DNA of 64,000 nucleotides, taken from assembly GCF_037646705.1 (NCBI RefSeq), contig NZ_JBBHER010000008.1, forward strand, positions 140,012-204,011. The letters run 5' to 3'. The notes below the pieces were generated by a model. It made no database searches. It saw only the letters and a program-made list of their open reading frames with translations, and was not told the origin of the DNA. Origin of the DNA: Pikeienuella litoralis. Lineage in GTDB: Bacteria > Pseudomonadota > Alphaproteobacteria > Rhodobacterales > Rhodobacteraceae. This document shows positions 42,632 through 51,338 of this stretch, piece after piece. The translations under genes and the position numbers were made by a program. The number at the start of each line of letters is the position of its first letter. Position 1 is the stretch's first letter.

Positions 42632-43560
42632 CAGCGCGCCCGCGCCACGATGCAGGCTTCGCCCCGCGCCTGAAGCGCGCGGCAGAGCGCGGCGGCGGCG
42701 GAGATCTCGTCGAACGGGCCGGCGCGAAGCCGCCAGAGCGTGCGCCCGCCGGACTGCACCGAGGTGATCACCCTGCCCCGTCCGGTCAGCAGGTCCCCGT
42801 TGCGGCCCTTGATCTCCTCCCACTGCGCCGCCGCGACGGCTTCGCTCTCGAAGGCGCCGAGCTGAATCTGGATCGCGCTGGCGCGGGCGGCCTCGCGCGG
42901 CTCGACCGGGGCGGCGGCGACGCGGGCGGCGGGGCTGGGGCGCGCGCGCGCGGGCGGCGCGTAACGCGGCGCCTGATCGCTGGCGTTCTCCGCGCGGTCC
43001 TGGCCGATCACCTCGGCGACCGCGGCGGCGACCGCGGCGGCGAGCGGATCTTCCGCCGGCGCCTCCGCCTCGGCGGCGTCGGGCGCGGCGGCGGCGCCAG
43101 TTTCGGCCGCCTGCGGATCAGGATCGCCCCCCACCTCCGCCGCGGCGGCGGCGAGCGCGCGATCAGGCGCCGTCTCCGGGCGCGGCGCCGGCTCCGGCGA
43201 GAGCGAGGCCGGCGCCTTGTCGGCCGGGGTCAGGCTGGCGGGAGGAGGCGCCAGCGCCGCCGCCTCTTTCGTCGTCGGCTCGGCCCCGCCGCCGGAAAGC
43301 GCGTGATAGACGGCCCGGTCCTGATGCGCGACCTCCTGGCCGCCCGGCTCTTCGGGGCGGATCTTGGTCAGCCCGGCCTCGGCCCGGATCACCGGAATAT
43401 CCTCCGCGTCGCGCATGCCCAGCCGGTAGGACCAGGTGACGACGGCGACGAGAATGGCCAGTGAAACGACGGCGCCGGCCGCCGTGACGGCGCCATTGCG
43501 CCATTTCCTTGCGGCCGCCTTCGCGGCGGCGCCGGCTTCAAGATAAGAATCATCCCGCAT
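42631..43560 (-). CDS. SPOR-domain membrane protein
   Basis: A 309-residue bitopic protein. A short cytoplasmic part and one membrane segment (about 24-46) lead into a long Ala/Pro/Glu-rich periplasmic linker (about 60-230). A C-terminal SPOR domain (about 234-309, AIQIQLGAFESEAVAAAQWE ... WRLRAGPFDEISAAAALC) binds denuded peptidoglycan glycans, usually at the division site. It lies between argS and nagZ, the standard place in Rhodobacterales. Confidence 0.85.
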   Translation of the reverse strand: MRDDSYLEAGAAAKAAARKWRNGAVTAAGAVVSLAILVAVVTWSYRLGMRDAEDIPVIRAEAGLTKIRPEEPGGQEVAHQDRAVYHALSGGGAEPTTKEAAALAPPPASLTPADKAPASLSPEPAPRPETAPDRALAAAAAEVGGDPDPQAAETGAAAAPDAAEAEAPAEDPLAAAVAAAVAEVIGQDRAENASDQAPRYAPPARARPSPAARVAAAPVEPREAARASAIQIQLGAFESEAVAAAQWEEIKGRNGDLLTGRGRVITSVQSGGRTLWRLRAGPFDEISAAAALCRALQARGEACIVARAR

Positions 43561-43634
43561 GGGGTTTTCGCCTGTGCCTTTGCGCCACCTTATATGGTGG
43601 TCGCCTTCTGCTCCAACCCCAAATATACCTGCTT

Positions 43635-45380
43635 TTACCGCATTTCGGTTAACGGGGTCACGCCCAGGATACCAAGACCGGACGAGATCACAACAGAAAC
43701 GGCGCGAATCGCCGCCAATCTCGCCGGCGCGCCGGCCTTGTCGTCCTCCTGAAGGAAGCGAAGATCGCCGATCTCGCGGCCGCGATTCCAGAGCGCGTGG
43801 AAGACGCCGGCGAGGTCGTAAAGATAGAAGGCGACGCGATGCGGCTCATGATGATGCGCCGCCGTCTCCACCAGACGCGGCCATTCGGCGATCTTCTTCG
43901 CCAACTCGACCCACGCCTCATGCTCCAGCCCCGAAAGATCGGCCGCCGCCAGCGCCGCGTCGTCGCAGGCGACGCCCTGCTCGGCCGCGCCGCGCAGAAC
44001 CGAATGGACGCGCGCGTTGGCGTACTGGACGTAGAAAACCGGATTGTCCTTCGATTGCTCCAGCGCGCGCGCGAAATCGAAATCGAGCGGGGCGTCGTTC
44101 TTGCGCGTCAGCATCGTGAAGCGGGCGACGCCGGCGCCGACCTCGTCCACCACCTCGCGGAGGGTGACGAAATCGCCGGAGCGCTTCGACATCTTGTAGG
44201 GCTCGCCGTTCCGGAACAGCCGCACCAGCTGGCAGAGCTTGATATCGAGCGGCGTGCGCCCGTCCGAGAGCGCGGCGACGACCGCCTTCATCCGTTTCAC
44301 ATAGCCGCCATGATCGGCGCCGAACACATCGATCAGGAGATCGTAGCCGCGCTCTATCTTGTCAAAGTGATAAGCGATATCGGGGGCGAAATAGGTCCAG
44401 CCGCCATCGGATTTCTTCACCGGGCGGTCCACATCGTCGCCATAGGCGGTGGAGCGGAAGAGGGTCTGCTCGCGCGGCTCCCAATCTTCCGGGACCTTGC
44501 CCTTCGGCGGCGGCAGGACGCCTTCGTAGATCAGGCCCTTTTCATCCAGCGCCTTCAGCGCGGCGTCGATCTTGCCGGCGCCGTACAGCGCCTTCTCGGA
44601 CTGGAACCAGTCCATCCTGACGCCGAGCGCCTCCAGATCCGCGCGGATCATGTCCATCATCCGCTCCGTGGCGAAGGCGCGAACCTGCGGCAGCCATTCC
44701 GATTCCGGCGCATCGAGCAGGCTGTCGCCGAATTCCGCCTTCAGCGCCTCGCCCACCGGCGCGAGGTAATCGCCGGGATAAAGGCCGGGCGCGATCTCGA
44801 CCGCGCGGCCATGCGCCTCCTGATAGCGAAGATGCGCGGATCGGGCGAGAACATCCACCTGCGCGCCGCCGTCATTGACGTAGTATTCGCGCGTCACGTC
44901 CCAGCCGGCGAAATCCAGCAGTCCCGCCAGCGCGTCGCCGAAGACCGCGCCCCGCGCGTGGCCGACATGGAGCGGCCCGGTCGGGTTGGCGGAGACGAAC
45001 TCCACGTTCACCCGCCGGCCGCCGCCGATATCCGCGCGGCCGAAATCGACGCCCGCGCGCAAAGCCTCGGCGATCGCGGCGAGCCAGACCGCCGGCGCGA
45101 GCCGCAGATTGATGAACCCCGGCCCGGCCACCGTCGCCTCCATCACCCGCTCGTCGGCTTCGAGGCGCGGCGCGAGCAGAGCGGCCAGAGCCCGCGGGTT
45201 CATCCCCGCCGGCTTCGCCAGCGCCATCGCCGCGTTCGTCGCCATGTCGCCATGCGCGGGGTCGCGCGGCGGCTCCACCGTCACCGCCCCACGGTCCAGC
45301 CCTGCGGGAAGCGCCCCATCGGCGGTCATCGCGTCGAGCGACGCCTCGACGAGGTTCAGAATATCGGCGAAGAGATTCAT
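43635..45380 (-). CDS. argS: Arginyl-tRNA synthetase
   Basis: A 581-residue class I synthetase. The HIGH motif appears as ANPTGPLHVGHARGAVFGD near residue 133, and the KMSK motif as PYKMSKRSGDFVTLREVVDE near 395. The Arg-specific N-terminal add-1 domain (about 1-110) and the C-terminal anticodon-binding DALR domain (about 460-581, YVQYANARVHSVLRGA) are complete. The ATG at 45380 gives MNLFADILNLVEASLDAM, the usual start. It begins about 107 bases after dgt. Confidence 0.95.
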   Translation of the reverse strand: MNLFADILNLVEASLDAMTADGALPAGLDRGAVTVEPPRDPAHGDMATNAAMALAKPAGMNPRALAALLAPRLEADERVMEATVAGPGFINLRLAPAVWLAAIAEALRAGVDFGRADIGGGRRVNVEFVSANPTGPLHVGHARGAVFGDALAGLLDFAGWDVTREYYVNDGGAQVDVLARSAHLRYQEAHGRAVEIAPGLYPGDYLAPVGEALKAEFGDSLLDAPESEWLPQVRAFATERMMDMIRADLEALGVRMDWFQSEKALYGAGKIDAALKALDEKGLIYEGVLPPPKGKVPEDWEPREQTLFRSTAYGDDVDRPVKKSDGGWTYFAPDIAYHFDKIERGYDLLIDVFGADHGGYVKRMKAVVAALSDGRTPLDIKLCQLVRLFRNGEPYKMSKRSGDFVTLREVVDEVGAGVARFTMLTRKNDAPLDFDFARALEQSKDNPVFYVQYANARVHSVLRGAAEQGVACDDAALAAADLSGLEHEAWVELAKKIAEWPRLVETAAHHHEPHRVAFYLYDLAGVFHALWNRGREIGDLRFLQEDDKAGAPARLAAIRAVSVVISSGLGILGVTPLTEMR

Positions 45381-45487
45381 GGCGGTCGTCACTCTCAAGC
45401 ATGCTGCAGGGCCGCTCTTGCGGCTTTTCCGGGCCGTCTAACACAGGTCCGGAGAGGCATCCACGCGTTTCCGACCAGACGCCGCGC

Positions 45488-46672
45488 TCAGACCGGCGTC
45501 ATCGGGTCGGTCAGTTTGCGATGCTCCTCCAGCGCGAAGCGATCGGTCATGCCGGCGATGTAATCGGCGACGATGCGGGCGCGAAGCCCGGTCGAGGCCG
45601 CGTGTCCGGCCGCCTCGCCCCACTCTTCGGGAAGAAGCGCCGGCTCCTCCATGAAAATCGTGAAGAGGTCCCGCACCACCCGCCCCGTCTTGCGCCGCAT
45701 CCGCTGCACGCTGAAATGGCGATACATCCGGGCGAAAAGGAACGCGCGCACGATCGAGAGGTCCTGATTCAGCGACTCGGAGAAAGCCGCCACCGGCTCC
45801 GGCAGCGCCCTGAGCGCGGCGGCGCTTTCCGGCCGCGCGGCGTCGAGGCGCGCCTTCGTCTCGGTCAGCATGTCTTCGACCAGCGCGCCGAAAACCCGCC
45901 GGAACGCCTCATGCGCGGTCCGGTGCGCGTCGAGCCCCGGATAGCGCGCGCGCACCGCCGCCAGCGCCGGGCCGACCAGCGGCAGATCCGCCAGATCCTC
46001 GAAATCGAACAGTCCCGCGCGGAGGCCGTCGTCAAGATCATGGGTGTTATAAGCGATATCGTCCGAGAGCGCGGCGATCTGCGCCTCCAGCCCGGCGTGG
46101 GTCCAGAGCTCCAGATCATGGCGCGCGTCATATTCCGCCAGCGCGAAATGCAGCCGGGAGCGATCGGCCCCTTCGGCGTCGAGCAGCGGGCCATTATGCT
46201 TGGCGAGCCCCTCCAGCACCTCCCAGGTGAGGTTCAGCCCGTCGAACTCGGCGTAGCGGCTCTCCAATCCGGTGACGATCCTCAGCGCCTGCGAGTTGTG
46301 GTCGAAGCCGCCATGCTCCGCCATCATCTCGTTCAGCGCGTCCTCTCCGGTGTGGCCGAAGGGCGTATGGCCGAGATCATGCGCCAGCGCCACCGCCTCC
46401 GCCAGATCCTCGTCGGCGCCGAGCGTGCGCGCGGTGGTGCGCGCGATCTGCGCGACTTCGAGGCTGTGGGTCAGTCGGGTGCGGTAATGATCGCCCTCAT
46501 GTTCGACGAAAACCTGGGTCTTGTGCTTCAGCCGCCGAAACGTCGAGGAGTGGATGATCCGGTCGCGGTCGCGCTGGAACGGCGTCCGGTGCGCGCTCTC
46601 CTCCTCCGGATGCAGGCGCCCGCGGGTCTTCGCGGCGTCGGTGGCGGCCGGGCTGAGCGGCGGGCGGCTCAT
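45488..46672 (-). CDS. dgt: dGTPase-like dNTP triphosphohydrolase
   Basis: A 394-residue HD-superfamily enzyme that releases triphosphate from dNTPs. HRTPFQRDRDRIIHSSTFRR near residue 28, RTRLTHSLEVAQIART and the HD pair in ALAHDLGHTPFGHTGEDALN near 95 are complete. It is shorter than E. coli Dgt and fits the broad-specificity type 2 group. It is divergent from erpA, with 130 bases between starts, and heads the leftward housekeeping run. Confidence 0.9.
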   Translation of the reverse strand: MSRPPLSPAATDAAKTRGRLHPEEESAHRTPFQRDRDRIIHSSTFRRLKHKTQVFVEHEGDHYRTRLTHSLEVAQIARTTARTLGADEDLAEAVALAHDLGHTPFGHTGEDALNEMMAEHGGFDHNSQALRIVTGLESRYAEFDGLNLTWEVLEGLAKHNGPLLDAEGADRSRLHFALAEYDARHDLELWTHAGLEAQIAALSDDIAYNTHDLDDGLRAGLFDFEDLADLPLVGPALAAVRARYPGLDAHRTAHEAFRRVFGALVEDMLTETKARLDAARPESAAALRALPEPVAAFSESLNQDLSIVRAFLFARMYRHFSVQRMRRKTGRVVRDLFTIFMEEPALLPEEWGEAAGHAASTGLRARIVADYIAGMTDRFALEEHRKLTDPMTPV

Positions 46673-46803
46673 CGCAGAACCCGCGCGCGCGCCCTGCGCG
46701 CCGTCCACCCTCGTTTCACGCTCATCGCCGCCCTTGTCCCTTCGCCGGAGGAGCCATACATTCGACACGACTCCATATCCGATGCGAGGTCGAGAGAAAA
46801 CAC

Positions 46804-47139
46804 ATGGATCTCACTCTGCCGGTCAAGGTGACGGACGCATGCGCCGCCCGTCTGAACGCGATCTCCGCCGCGGAGGGCGCGCCCAAGAACCTGCGCGTCG
46901 CCGTGCTCGGCGGCGGCTGTTCCGGATTTTCCTACGAATTCACGCTTGAGGATACGGTCGCCGAGGATGATCTGGTGATCGAGGCCGGAGAAGGCGCCGT
47001 GCTGATCGACCCGGTTTCTCTGCCGTTTCTTTCCGGCTCCGTCGTCGATTTCAAGAACGAGCTGATCGGCGCCAGATTCGCGGTCGAGAACCCGAACGCG
47101 ACCAGCTCCTGCGGCTGCGGCACCAGCTTTTCGATCTGA
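46804..47139 (+). CDS. erpA: Iron-sulfur cluster insertion protein (ErpA/A-type carrier)
   Basis: A 111-residue A-type carrier. The three cluster ligands are present: Cys39 in GGGCSGFSY, and Cys103 and Cys105 in SSCGCGTSFSI. VDFKNELIGARFAVENPNA is typical of the ErpA side of the family. It delivers Fe-S clusters to apoproteins, for example quinone or isoprenoid enzymes. It is divergent from dgt, a pairing I know from other Rhodobacterales. Confidence 0.9.
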   Translation: MDLTLPVKVTDACAARLNAISAAEGAPKNLRVAVLGGGCSGFSYEFTLEDTVAEDDLVIEAGEGAVLIDPVSLPFLSGSVVDFKNELIGARFAVENPNATSSCGCGTSFSI

Positions 47140-47234
47140 AACCGCGCCGGGCGGGGCCGCGCCTGCGGCGTATCCTCGCGGACGATGCGGCGGAGCGTTT
47201 TCGCCGGCGGGCGGGCGTTCCGCCTTCTCTCCGG

Positions 47235-47504
47235 TCATTTCAGCTGGCTGTCCTTCGAGCCTCGCCGGTTGATCCCGCCCCGCGCGACGGGGCGCGAGTC
47301 CCGCTCCTCCTGACAGTCGATGCAAAGCGTCACGCCCGGCGCCGCCACGCGGCGCGCCTCGGGGATCGGCTCTTCGCATTCCGCGCAATGGGTCCGGCTT
47401 TCGCCGCCACCCGCGCGCGCCGCCCGCATCCGCGTCAACTCATCCTCGATCGAGGCTTCGATCTGCTCGTTCACCGCGCCGTCGCGCGCCCAGCCTCCGG
47501 CCAT
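47235..47504 (-). CDS. DksA/TraR-type zinc-finger small protein
   Basis: An 89-residue protein with the C4 zinc finger HCAECEEPIPEARRVAAPGV followed by TLCIDC, the signature of small DksA/TraR (YbiI-like) proteins. A short helical region (EQIEASIEDELTRMRAAR) precedes it, without the long coiled coil of true DksA. It may touch the RNA polymerase secondary channel, but that is not shown for this subgroup. The ATG at 47504 begins MAGGWARDGAVNEQIEAS, the usual start. It ends convergent with erpA. Confidence 0.8.
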   Translation of the reverse strand: MAGGWARDGAVNEQIEASIEDELTRMRAARAGGGESRTHCAECEEPIPEARRVAAPGVTLCIDCQEERDSRPVARGGINRRGSKDSQLK

Positions 47505-47582
47505 GGCGTATCCTCCGATTGCACGCGGCCATGGTAGCGCGCCGCCCCGGCGGGTCAAAGCCGCGCCGCCGGCGCCTCTCCC

Positions 47583-48824
47583 CTACCCTTCCGCGGGCGC
47601 CCGCGCCGCCGCCCGCGCCATCAGCGCCACGATGCACGCCGCGGCGATATTCGCCGCGGCGCTGGCCAGGATCGGCCACGTGTAGCTGTTGCTGGCGTCG
47701 AAGATGAAGCCGGCCGCGCTCGGCCCGATCAGCGTCCCGAACCCGACGCTGGTGTAGAGAACGCCGATGATGCCGATGACGTTGCGCCCGCCGAAGAGGT
47801 CCATGACCACGGCCGGCATGATCGCGACCCAGCCGCCATAGAAGACGCCGAACGCGAGCGCGAAGACCGCGAGCCCCCAATATCCGGTGGCGGCGGCCCA
47901 GACCAGCAGCGCGGCCGCCATGCCCGCGAACATCGTCACGAGGAAGGTCAAGCGCCCGATATAATCCGCGACGCCCCCGAGCACGAACCGGCCCGCCGTG
48001 CTGCCGACGCCGATCGCGCCAATCAGAAGCACCGCAGAATGCGCGCCTATCCCCCGGTCCAGCGCATAGGGGACCAGATGCACGAACGGCACGAAAACGC
48101 CGAACGCGCAGATCATGCAGGCGATGTAAAGCCCGATGAATTGCGGCGACCTGACCGCCTCGCCAACCGAGGCGCCGGCCCGCGCCAGGGCGGGCTGGCC
48201 GGCGTCGATAGGGTCGCCATCCGGGCCCACCCCCCTCTCGTGCGGCTCGCTTGCGATCAGGAGCGCCATGCCCGCGCCAGCGACCGCGACAACCGCCGCA
48301 AGCGCCAGATAGGCGCTCCGCCAGCCCCAGCCCTCGATCAGCCACGATGCGACCGGCGGCATGATCAGCGTGCCGACGCCGATCCCGCTGACGGCGATTC
48401 CGGAGGCGAAGCCGCGCCGTTTCACGAACCACCGCTGAACCGCGCCGATGGCCGGCACATAGGCGAAGCCCACCCCAAGGCCGACGCCAAGCCCGTAAGC
48501 CACGTACACCTCGGAGAGACTGCGCGCCGCGCCCGCGAGCGCAAGACCGCCGGCGACCAGCAGCATCCCGATGACCGTGAGGCGCCGCGCGCCCCAGAGA
48601 TCCGCGAGCGGCCCGCTGACGACCCCAAGGCTGAAATAGAGAAATCCGGCCAGGGAGAAGACGAGCGAAACCGACCCGCGGGAGGCCCCGAACTCCGCCT
48701 GAAGCGGCTCTATGAACGCGCTGAAGCTATAGGCGGCGCCAAATCCGAACAGCGTGACCGCGAAGGTCGCGAGAACGACGACCCACCCGTAGAAGAGCCG
48801 GCCGCCGGGCGCCGCGCCGCGCAT
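47583..48824 (-). CDS. MFS transporter, monocarboxylate/oxalate-formate antiporter type
   Basis: A 413-residue major facilitator protein with 12 hydrophobic segments. The N-terminus GRLFYGWVVVLATFAVTLFG and FGASRGSVSLVFSLAGFLYF are typical of the monocarboxylate/oxalate-formate group. The loop after segment 2 (SGPLADLWGARRLTVIG) is the MFS motif A. The ATG at 48824 is chosen because GGAAGG lies 9 bases upstream; a GTG at 48845 is in frame. It lies downstream of the LacI gene on the same strand with a 174-base gap, so the LacI/RraA pair may be functionally linked to it. Confidence 0.88.
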   Translation of the reverse strand: MRGAAPGGRLFYGWVVVLATFAVTLFGFGAAYSFSAFIEPLQAEFGASRGSVSLVFSLAGFLYFSLGVVSGPLADLWGARRLTVIGMLLVAGGLALAGAARSLSEVYVAYGLGVGLGVGFAYVPAIGAVQRWFVKRRGFASGIAVSGIGVGTLIMPPVASWLIEGWGWRSAYLALAAVVAVAGAGMALLIASEPHERGVGPDGDPIDAGQPALARAGASVGEAVRSPQFIGLYIACMICAFGVFVPFVHLVPYALDRGIGAHSAVLLIGAIGVGSTAGRFVLGGVADYIGRLTFLVTMFAGMAAALLVWAAATGYWGLAVFALAFGVFYGGWVAIMPAVVMDLFGGRNVIGIIGVLYTSVGFGTLIGPSAAGFIFDASNSYTWPILASAAANIAAACIVALMARAAARAPAEG

Positions 48825-48998
48825 CTCAGACGACCTTCCGATCACCGCGTCGTTCCGGCGCCGACATGAAATCCGCCCCTCGATCGAGCATCTGGACCTT
48901 CGCGCGAATGACCCTCGGCCGCAGCGCCGTCAGGCCGAACAGGGCGTCACTCAGGCATGAAACACGCCGCGCCGCAACCGCATTCCCCAGCGCCGCCG

Positions 48999-50015
48999 TC
49001 ACATCGAGCCCCCCGGTACCAGCGAAAGCGGCAGGATGATCTCACGGGTTCTGAACGCGCCTTCGTCCAGCCGGGTCATGATCGCGTCGGAGGCGCGCCG
49101 GCCGAGCTCATACGCGCGCGAGCGCACCGTCATCAGCGCCGGCTCGGAATAGCCGATGAACGGGAACGCGTTGAACCCCGCGACGCCGACATCCTCCGGC
49201 ACGCGGAGGCCGCGCCCCCGCAGGACCTGCATCGCGAGGATCGCCATCTGATCGTTCTGGGCGATCACCAGCCCCGGCGCGCCCTCGCGGTCGAGGCGGG
49301 CCTCAAAGCTGGCGACGATTTCAGCCATGTCGGTCTCGTCGCAGGCCTCAATCGCGACCCGGCGGCCCCGGCGCTCCAGCGCGGCCCGGACGCCGGCGAC
49401 GCGGTGCTCCACCGCGGGCCAGGCGACATTGGCGACGAGCATCAGCGCATCCCCCGCTCGTCGCTCCGCCGCCGCGTCGCCAAGCGCGAAGGCGCCGCCC
49501 TGATCGTCCTGACGGATGAAGCATGCGTCGCGCAATCCCGGATAGGGCGCGTCCTGAAAGACGACGACGGGCGCGTGAAGGGCCGCGGCGACCTCCATCG
49601 CCGCCTCCCGCTCGGCCCGAGTCCCGGAGAGGTTGAGGCAGAGCGCGTCCGCTTCGGCGCCGCGCGCGCGGTGGAACGCGGCGAGCCCGCCGGGCGCGAC
49701 GCGCTGAAGAAGCAAGCCGAACCCCCGTTCGCTGAGCGCGTTGGCGAGCCCGGCGGCGAGATTGGTCGTGAACGGGTCCGCCAGAAAGCGCGGCGACGGA
49801 TCGATGATCGTCAGCCCGACCCGGAAATGGCGCGACGTCCGCAGGCTCCGGCCCAGTCTGTTCGGCATGTAGCCGAGGGCGACGATCGCCTCGCGCACCT
49901 TCTCGCGCGTCGCGTCGGAGACGCCGGCGCAGATGCCGTTCACCACCTTCGAGACCGTCGCGGTCGAAACGCCGGCCTGACGCGCCACGGTGTGAAGGGT
50001 CGGCTTCGTCTTCAT
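48999..50015 (-). CDS. LacI-family transcriptional regulator
   Basis: A 338-residue regulator. The N-terminal HTH and hinge helix are clear: TLHTVARQAGVSTATVSKVV followed by NG, and LGYMPNRLGRSLRTSRHFRV. A periplasmic-binding-protein-like effector domain covers about 60-338. It is divergent from the RraA-like gene, with a perfect 12-bp palindrome between them, so it probably represses that gene and perhaps itself. The ATG at 50015 is behind AGGAGG (50025-50030 region). Confidence 0.9.
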   Translation of the reverse strand: MKTKPTLHTVARQAGVSTATVSKVVNGICAGVSDATREKVREAIVALGYMPNRLGRSLRTSRHFRVGLTIIDPSPRFLADPFTTNLAAGLANALSERGFGLLLQRVAPGGLAAFHRARGAEADALCLNLSGTRAEREAAMEVAAALHAPVVVFQDAPYPGLRDACFIRQDDQGGAFALGDAAAERRAGDALMLVANVAWPAVEHRVAGVRAALERRGRRVAIEACDETDMAEIVASFEARLDREGAPGLVIAQNDQMAILAMQVLRGRGLRVPEDVGVAGFNAFPFIGYSEPALMTVRSRAYELGRRASDAIMTRLDEGAFRTREIILPLSLVPGGSM

Positions 50016-50105
50016 CCCCGGCGGGCCTCCTGAACAACCGTCAATCCGGGCGCCAACCTGGCGCAAACGCCCGTTGACAGGCCATTTGACAGTCCATAGC
50101 GTGAA

Positions 50106-50117
50106 TTAAACGTTTAA
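50106..50117. promoter_or_regulatory. LacI-type operator palindrome
   Basis: TTAAACGTTTAA is a perfect 12-bp palindrome with a central CG, the hallmark of LacI-family operators. It lies 25 bases before the RraA-like ATG (50142) and about 90 bases before the divergent lacI-type start. TTGACA occurs at 50074-50079 and 50086-50091 as possible -35 elements. A repressor here would cover the -10 region or transcription start. Confidence 0.75.
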
Positions 50118-50141
50118 CACACCCGATAAATGAGGCGATAC

Positions 50142-50801
50142 ATGACGATCGATTTCAAGGGCCTGTCGGAAAAACTCTACTCCGCCGTGCTTTCGGACGT
50201 GCTGGACAGTTTCGGCTACAGGAATCAGGCGATGCGCCCCTTCGTCCGCCCATCGGACGAGTCGAAGGTCATCTTCGGGCGCGCCCGCACCGGCGGCTTC
50301 ATGAACATCTACTCGGTCACCGAGGGCGAGAACCCCTACGCGCTCGAAATCGCGCTCATCGACGATCTGAAACCCGGCGACGTCGCGGTTCTCGGCTGCG
50401 ACGGGCCGACGACGCGGATCGCGCCCTGGGGCGAATTGCTCTCCACCGCCTCATCGATGCGGGGCGCGGTCGGCTGCGTCACCGACGGTCTGGTGCGGGA
50501 TCTGCGCCAGATCCGCGAAATGGGCTTTCCGGTGTTTCACGGCGGCGTCGGGCCGCTCGATTCCAACGGGCGCGGCAAGATGACGACGATGGATCAGCCG
50601 ATCGAATGCGGCGGCGTGCTGATCCACTCCGGCGATCTCGTCTTCGGGGATATCGACGGGGTCGTCGTCATCCCGCAGAAGGCCGCCGACGAGATCCTCG
50701 CCGCCGCGCTCGCCAAGGTCGCAGCCGAGGATCACACGCGGCGCGAGATCATCGAGGGAAAGCTGCTTCAGGAGGTCTATGACAAATACGGCGTGCTGTA
50801 A
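50142..50801 (+). CDS. RraA-family aldolase-like protein
   Basis: A 219-residue member of the RraA/4-hydroxy-4-methyl-2-oxoglutarate aldolase family. Metal- and substrate-site motifs GELLSTASSMRGAVGCVTDG, VRDLRQIREMGFPVFHGGVG and the C-terminal GDIDGVVVIPQKAADEI are present. Enzymes of this fold cleave C4-hydroxylated 2-oxo acids or decarboxylate oxaloacetate; some members only bind RNase E. Position beside a LacI repressor and an MFS carboxylate carrier favours a catabolic role. The ATG at 50142 has GAGG about 6 bases upstream; an ATG at 50130 is less well placed. Confidence 0.85.
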   Translation: MTIDFKGLSEKLYSAVLSDVLDSFGYRNQAMRPFVRPSDESKVIFGRARTGGFMNIYSVTEGENPYALEIALIDDLKPGDVAVLGCDGPTTRIAPWGELLSTASSMRGAVGCVTDGLVRDLRQIREMGFPVFHGGVGPLDSNGRGKMTTMDQPIECGGVLIHSGDLVFGDIDGVVVIPQKAADEILAAALAKVAAEDHTRREIIEGKLLQEVYDKYGVL

Positions 50802-50891
50802 GCGAAGGCTTCAGACGCCCGACCCCGCGAAGCGCCGCCTCCGGCGCTTCGGCGCGGCCCATGTTTCCGGCCGGACGTTTCCGGCCCGACA

Positions 50892-50906
50892 ACGCCCCTT
50901 GGGCGT
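50892..50906 (-). terminator. Small hairpin downstream of tRNA-Thr
   Basis: ACGCCC-CTT-GGGCGT forms a 6-bp stem just past the 3' end of the tRNA-Thr transcript. There is no clear T-run. It is also downstream of the convergent RraA-like gene and may serve both transcripts. Confidence 0.3.
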
Positions 50907-50911
50907 CGTGG

Positions 50912-50983
<72 letters not shown>

Positions 50984-51111
50984 CGATGCGCTTCTGACGC
51001 GCGGCGGTTTCTCGTGCAAAGCGGGCGGGATTGCAAGCCCAAAGGTCCGATCCGGACGCGGCGCGCGCCGCGGCGCTTTACGCGGGGCGGGCGCGCGGCT
51101 AAAGACCAGCC

Positions 51112-51309
51112 ATGACGGGTGCGAGTGAAAACGCGAAGGCGACCGAACGGGCCGAACGGCTCGCCGCGGCCCTCCGCCGCAATCTTCGCCGCCGAAAAGC
51201 GCAGGCGAAGGCGCGGAGCGATCTTTCCGGACTTGACCCGAATCGCACGGACACGCCGCTGAATCGGCCTGATTCCACGGAAGAAGACGCGGAGAGCCGA
51301 TCGGGCTGA
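51112..51309 (+). CDS. Small basic protein preceding murA, unknown function
   Basis: A 65-residue protein. The first 40 residues form an Ala/Arg-rich helix (TERAERLAAALRRNLRRRKA), followed by an acidic, probably disordered tail. Similar short basic proteins occur just before murA in Rhodobacterales genomes that I recall. It ends 29 bases before murA and may be co-transcribed. Function is unknown, and its compositional simplicity leaves some doubt that it is expressed. Confidence 0.5.
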   Translation: MTGASENAKATERAERLAAALRRNLRRRKAQAKARSDLSGLDPNRTDTPLNRPDSTEEDAESRSG

Positions 51310-51338
51310 TCCGGGGCCGCAGCAAGGATCGAGGGCGC

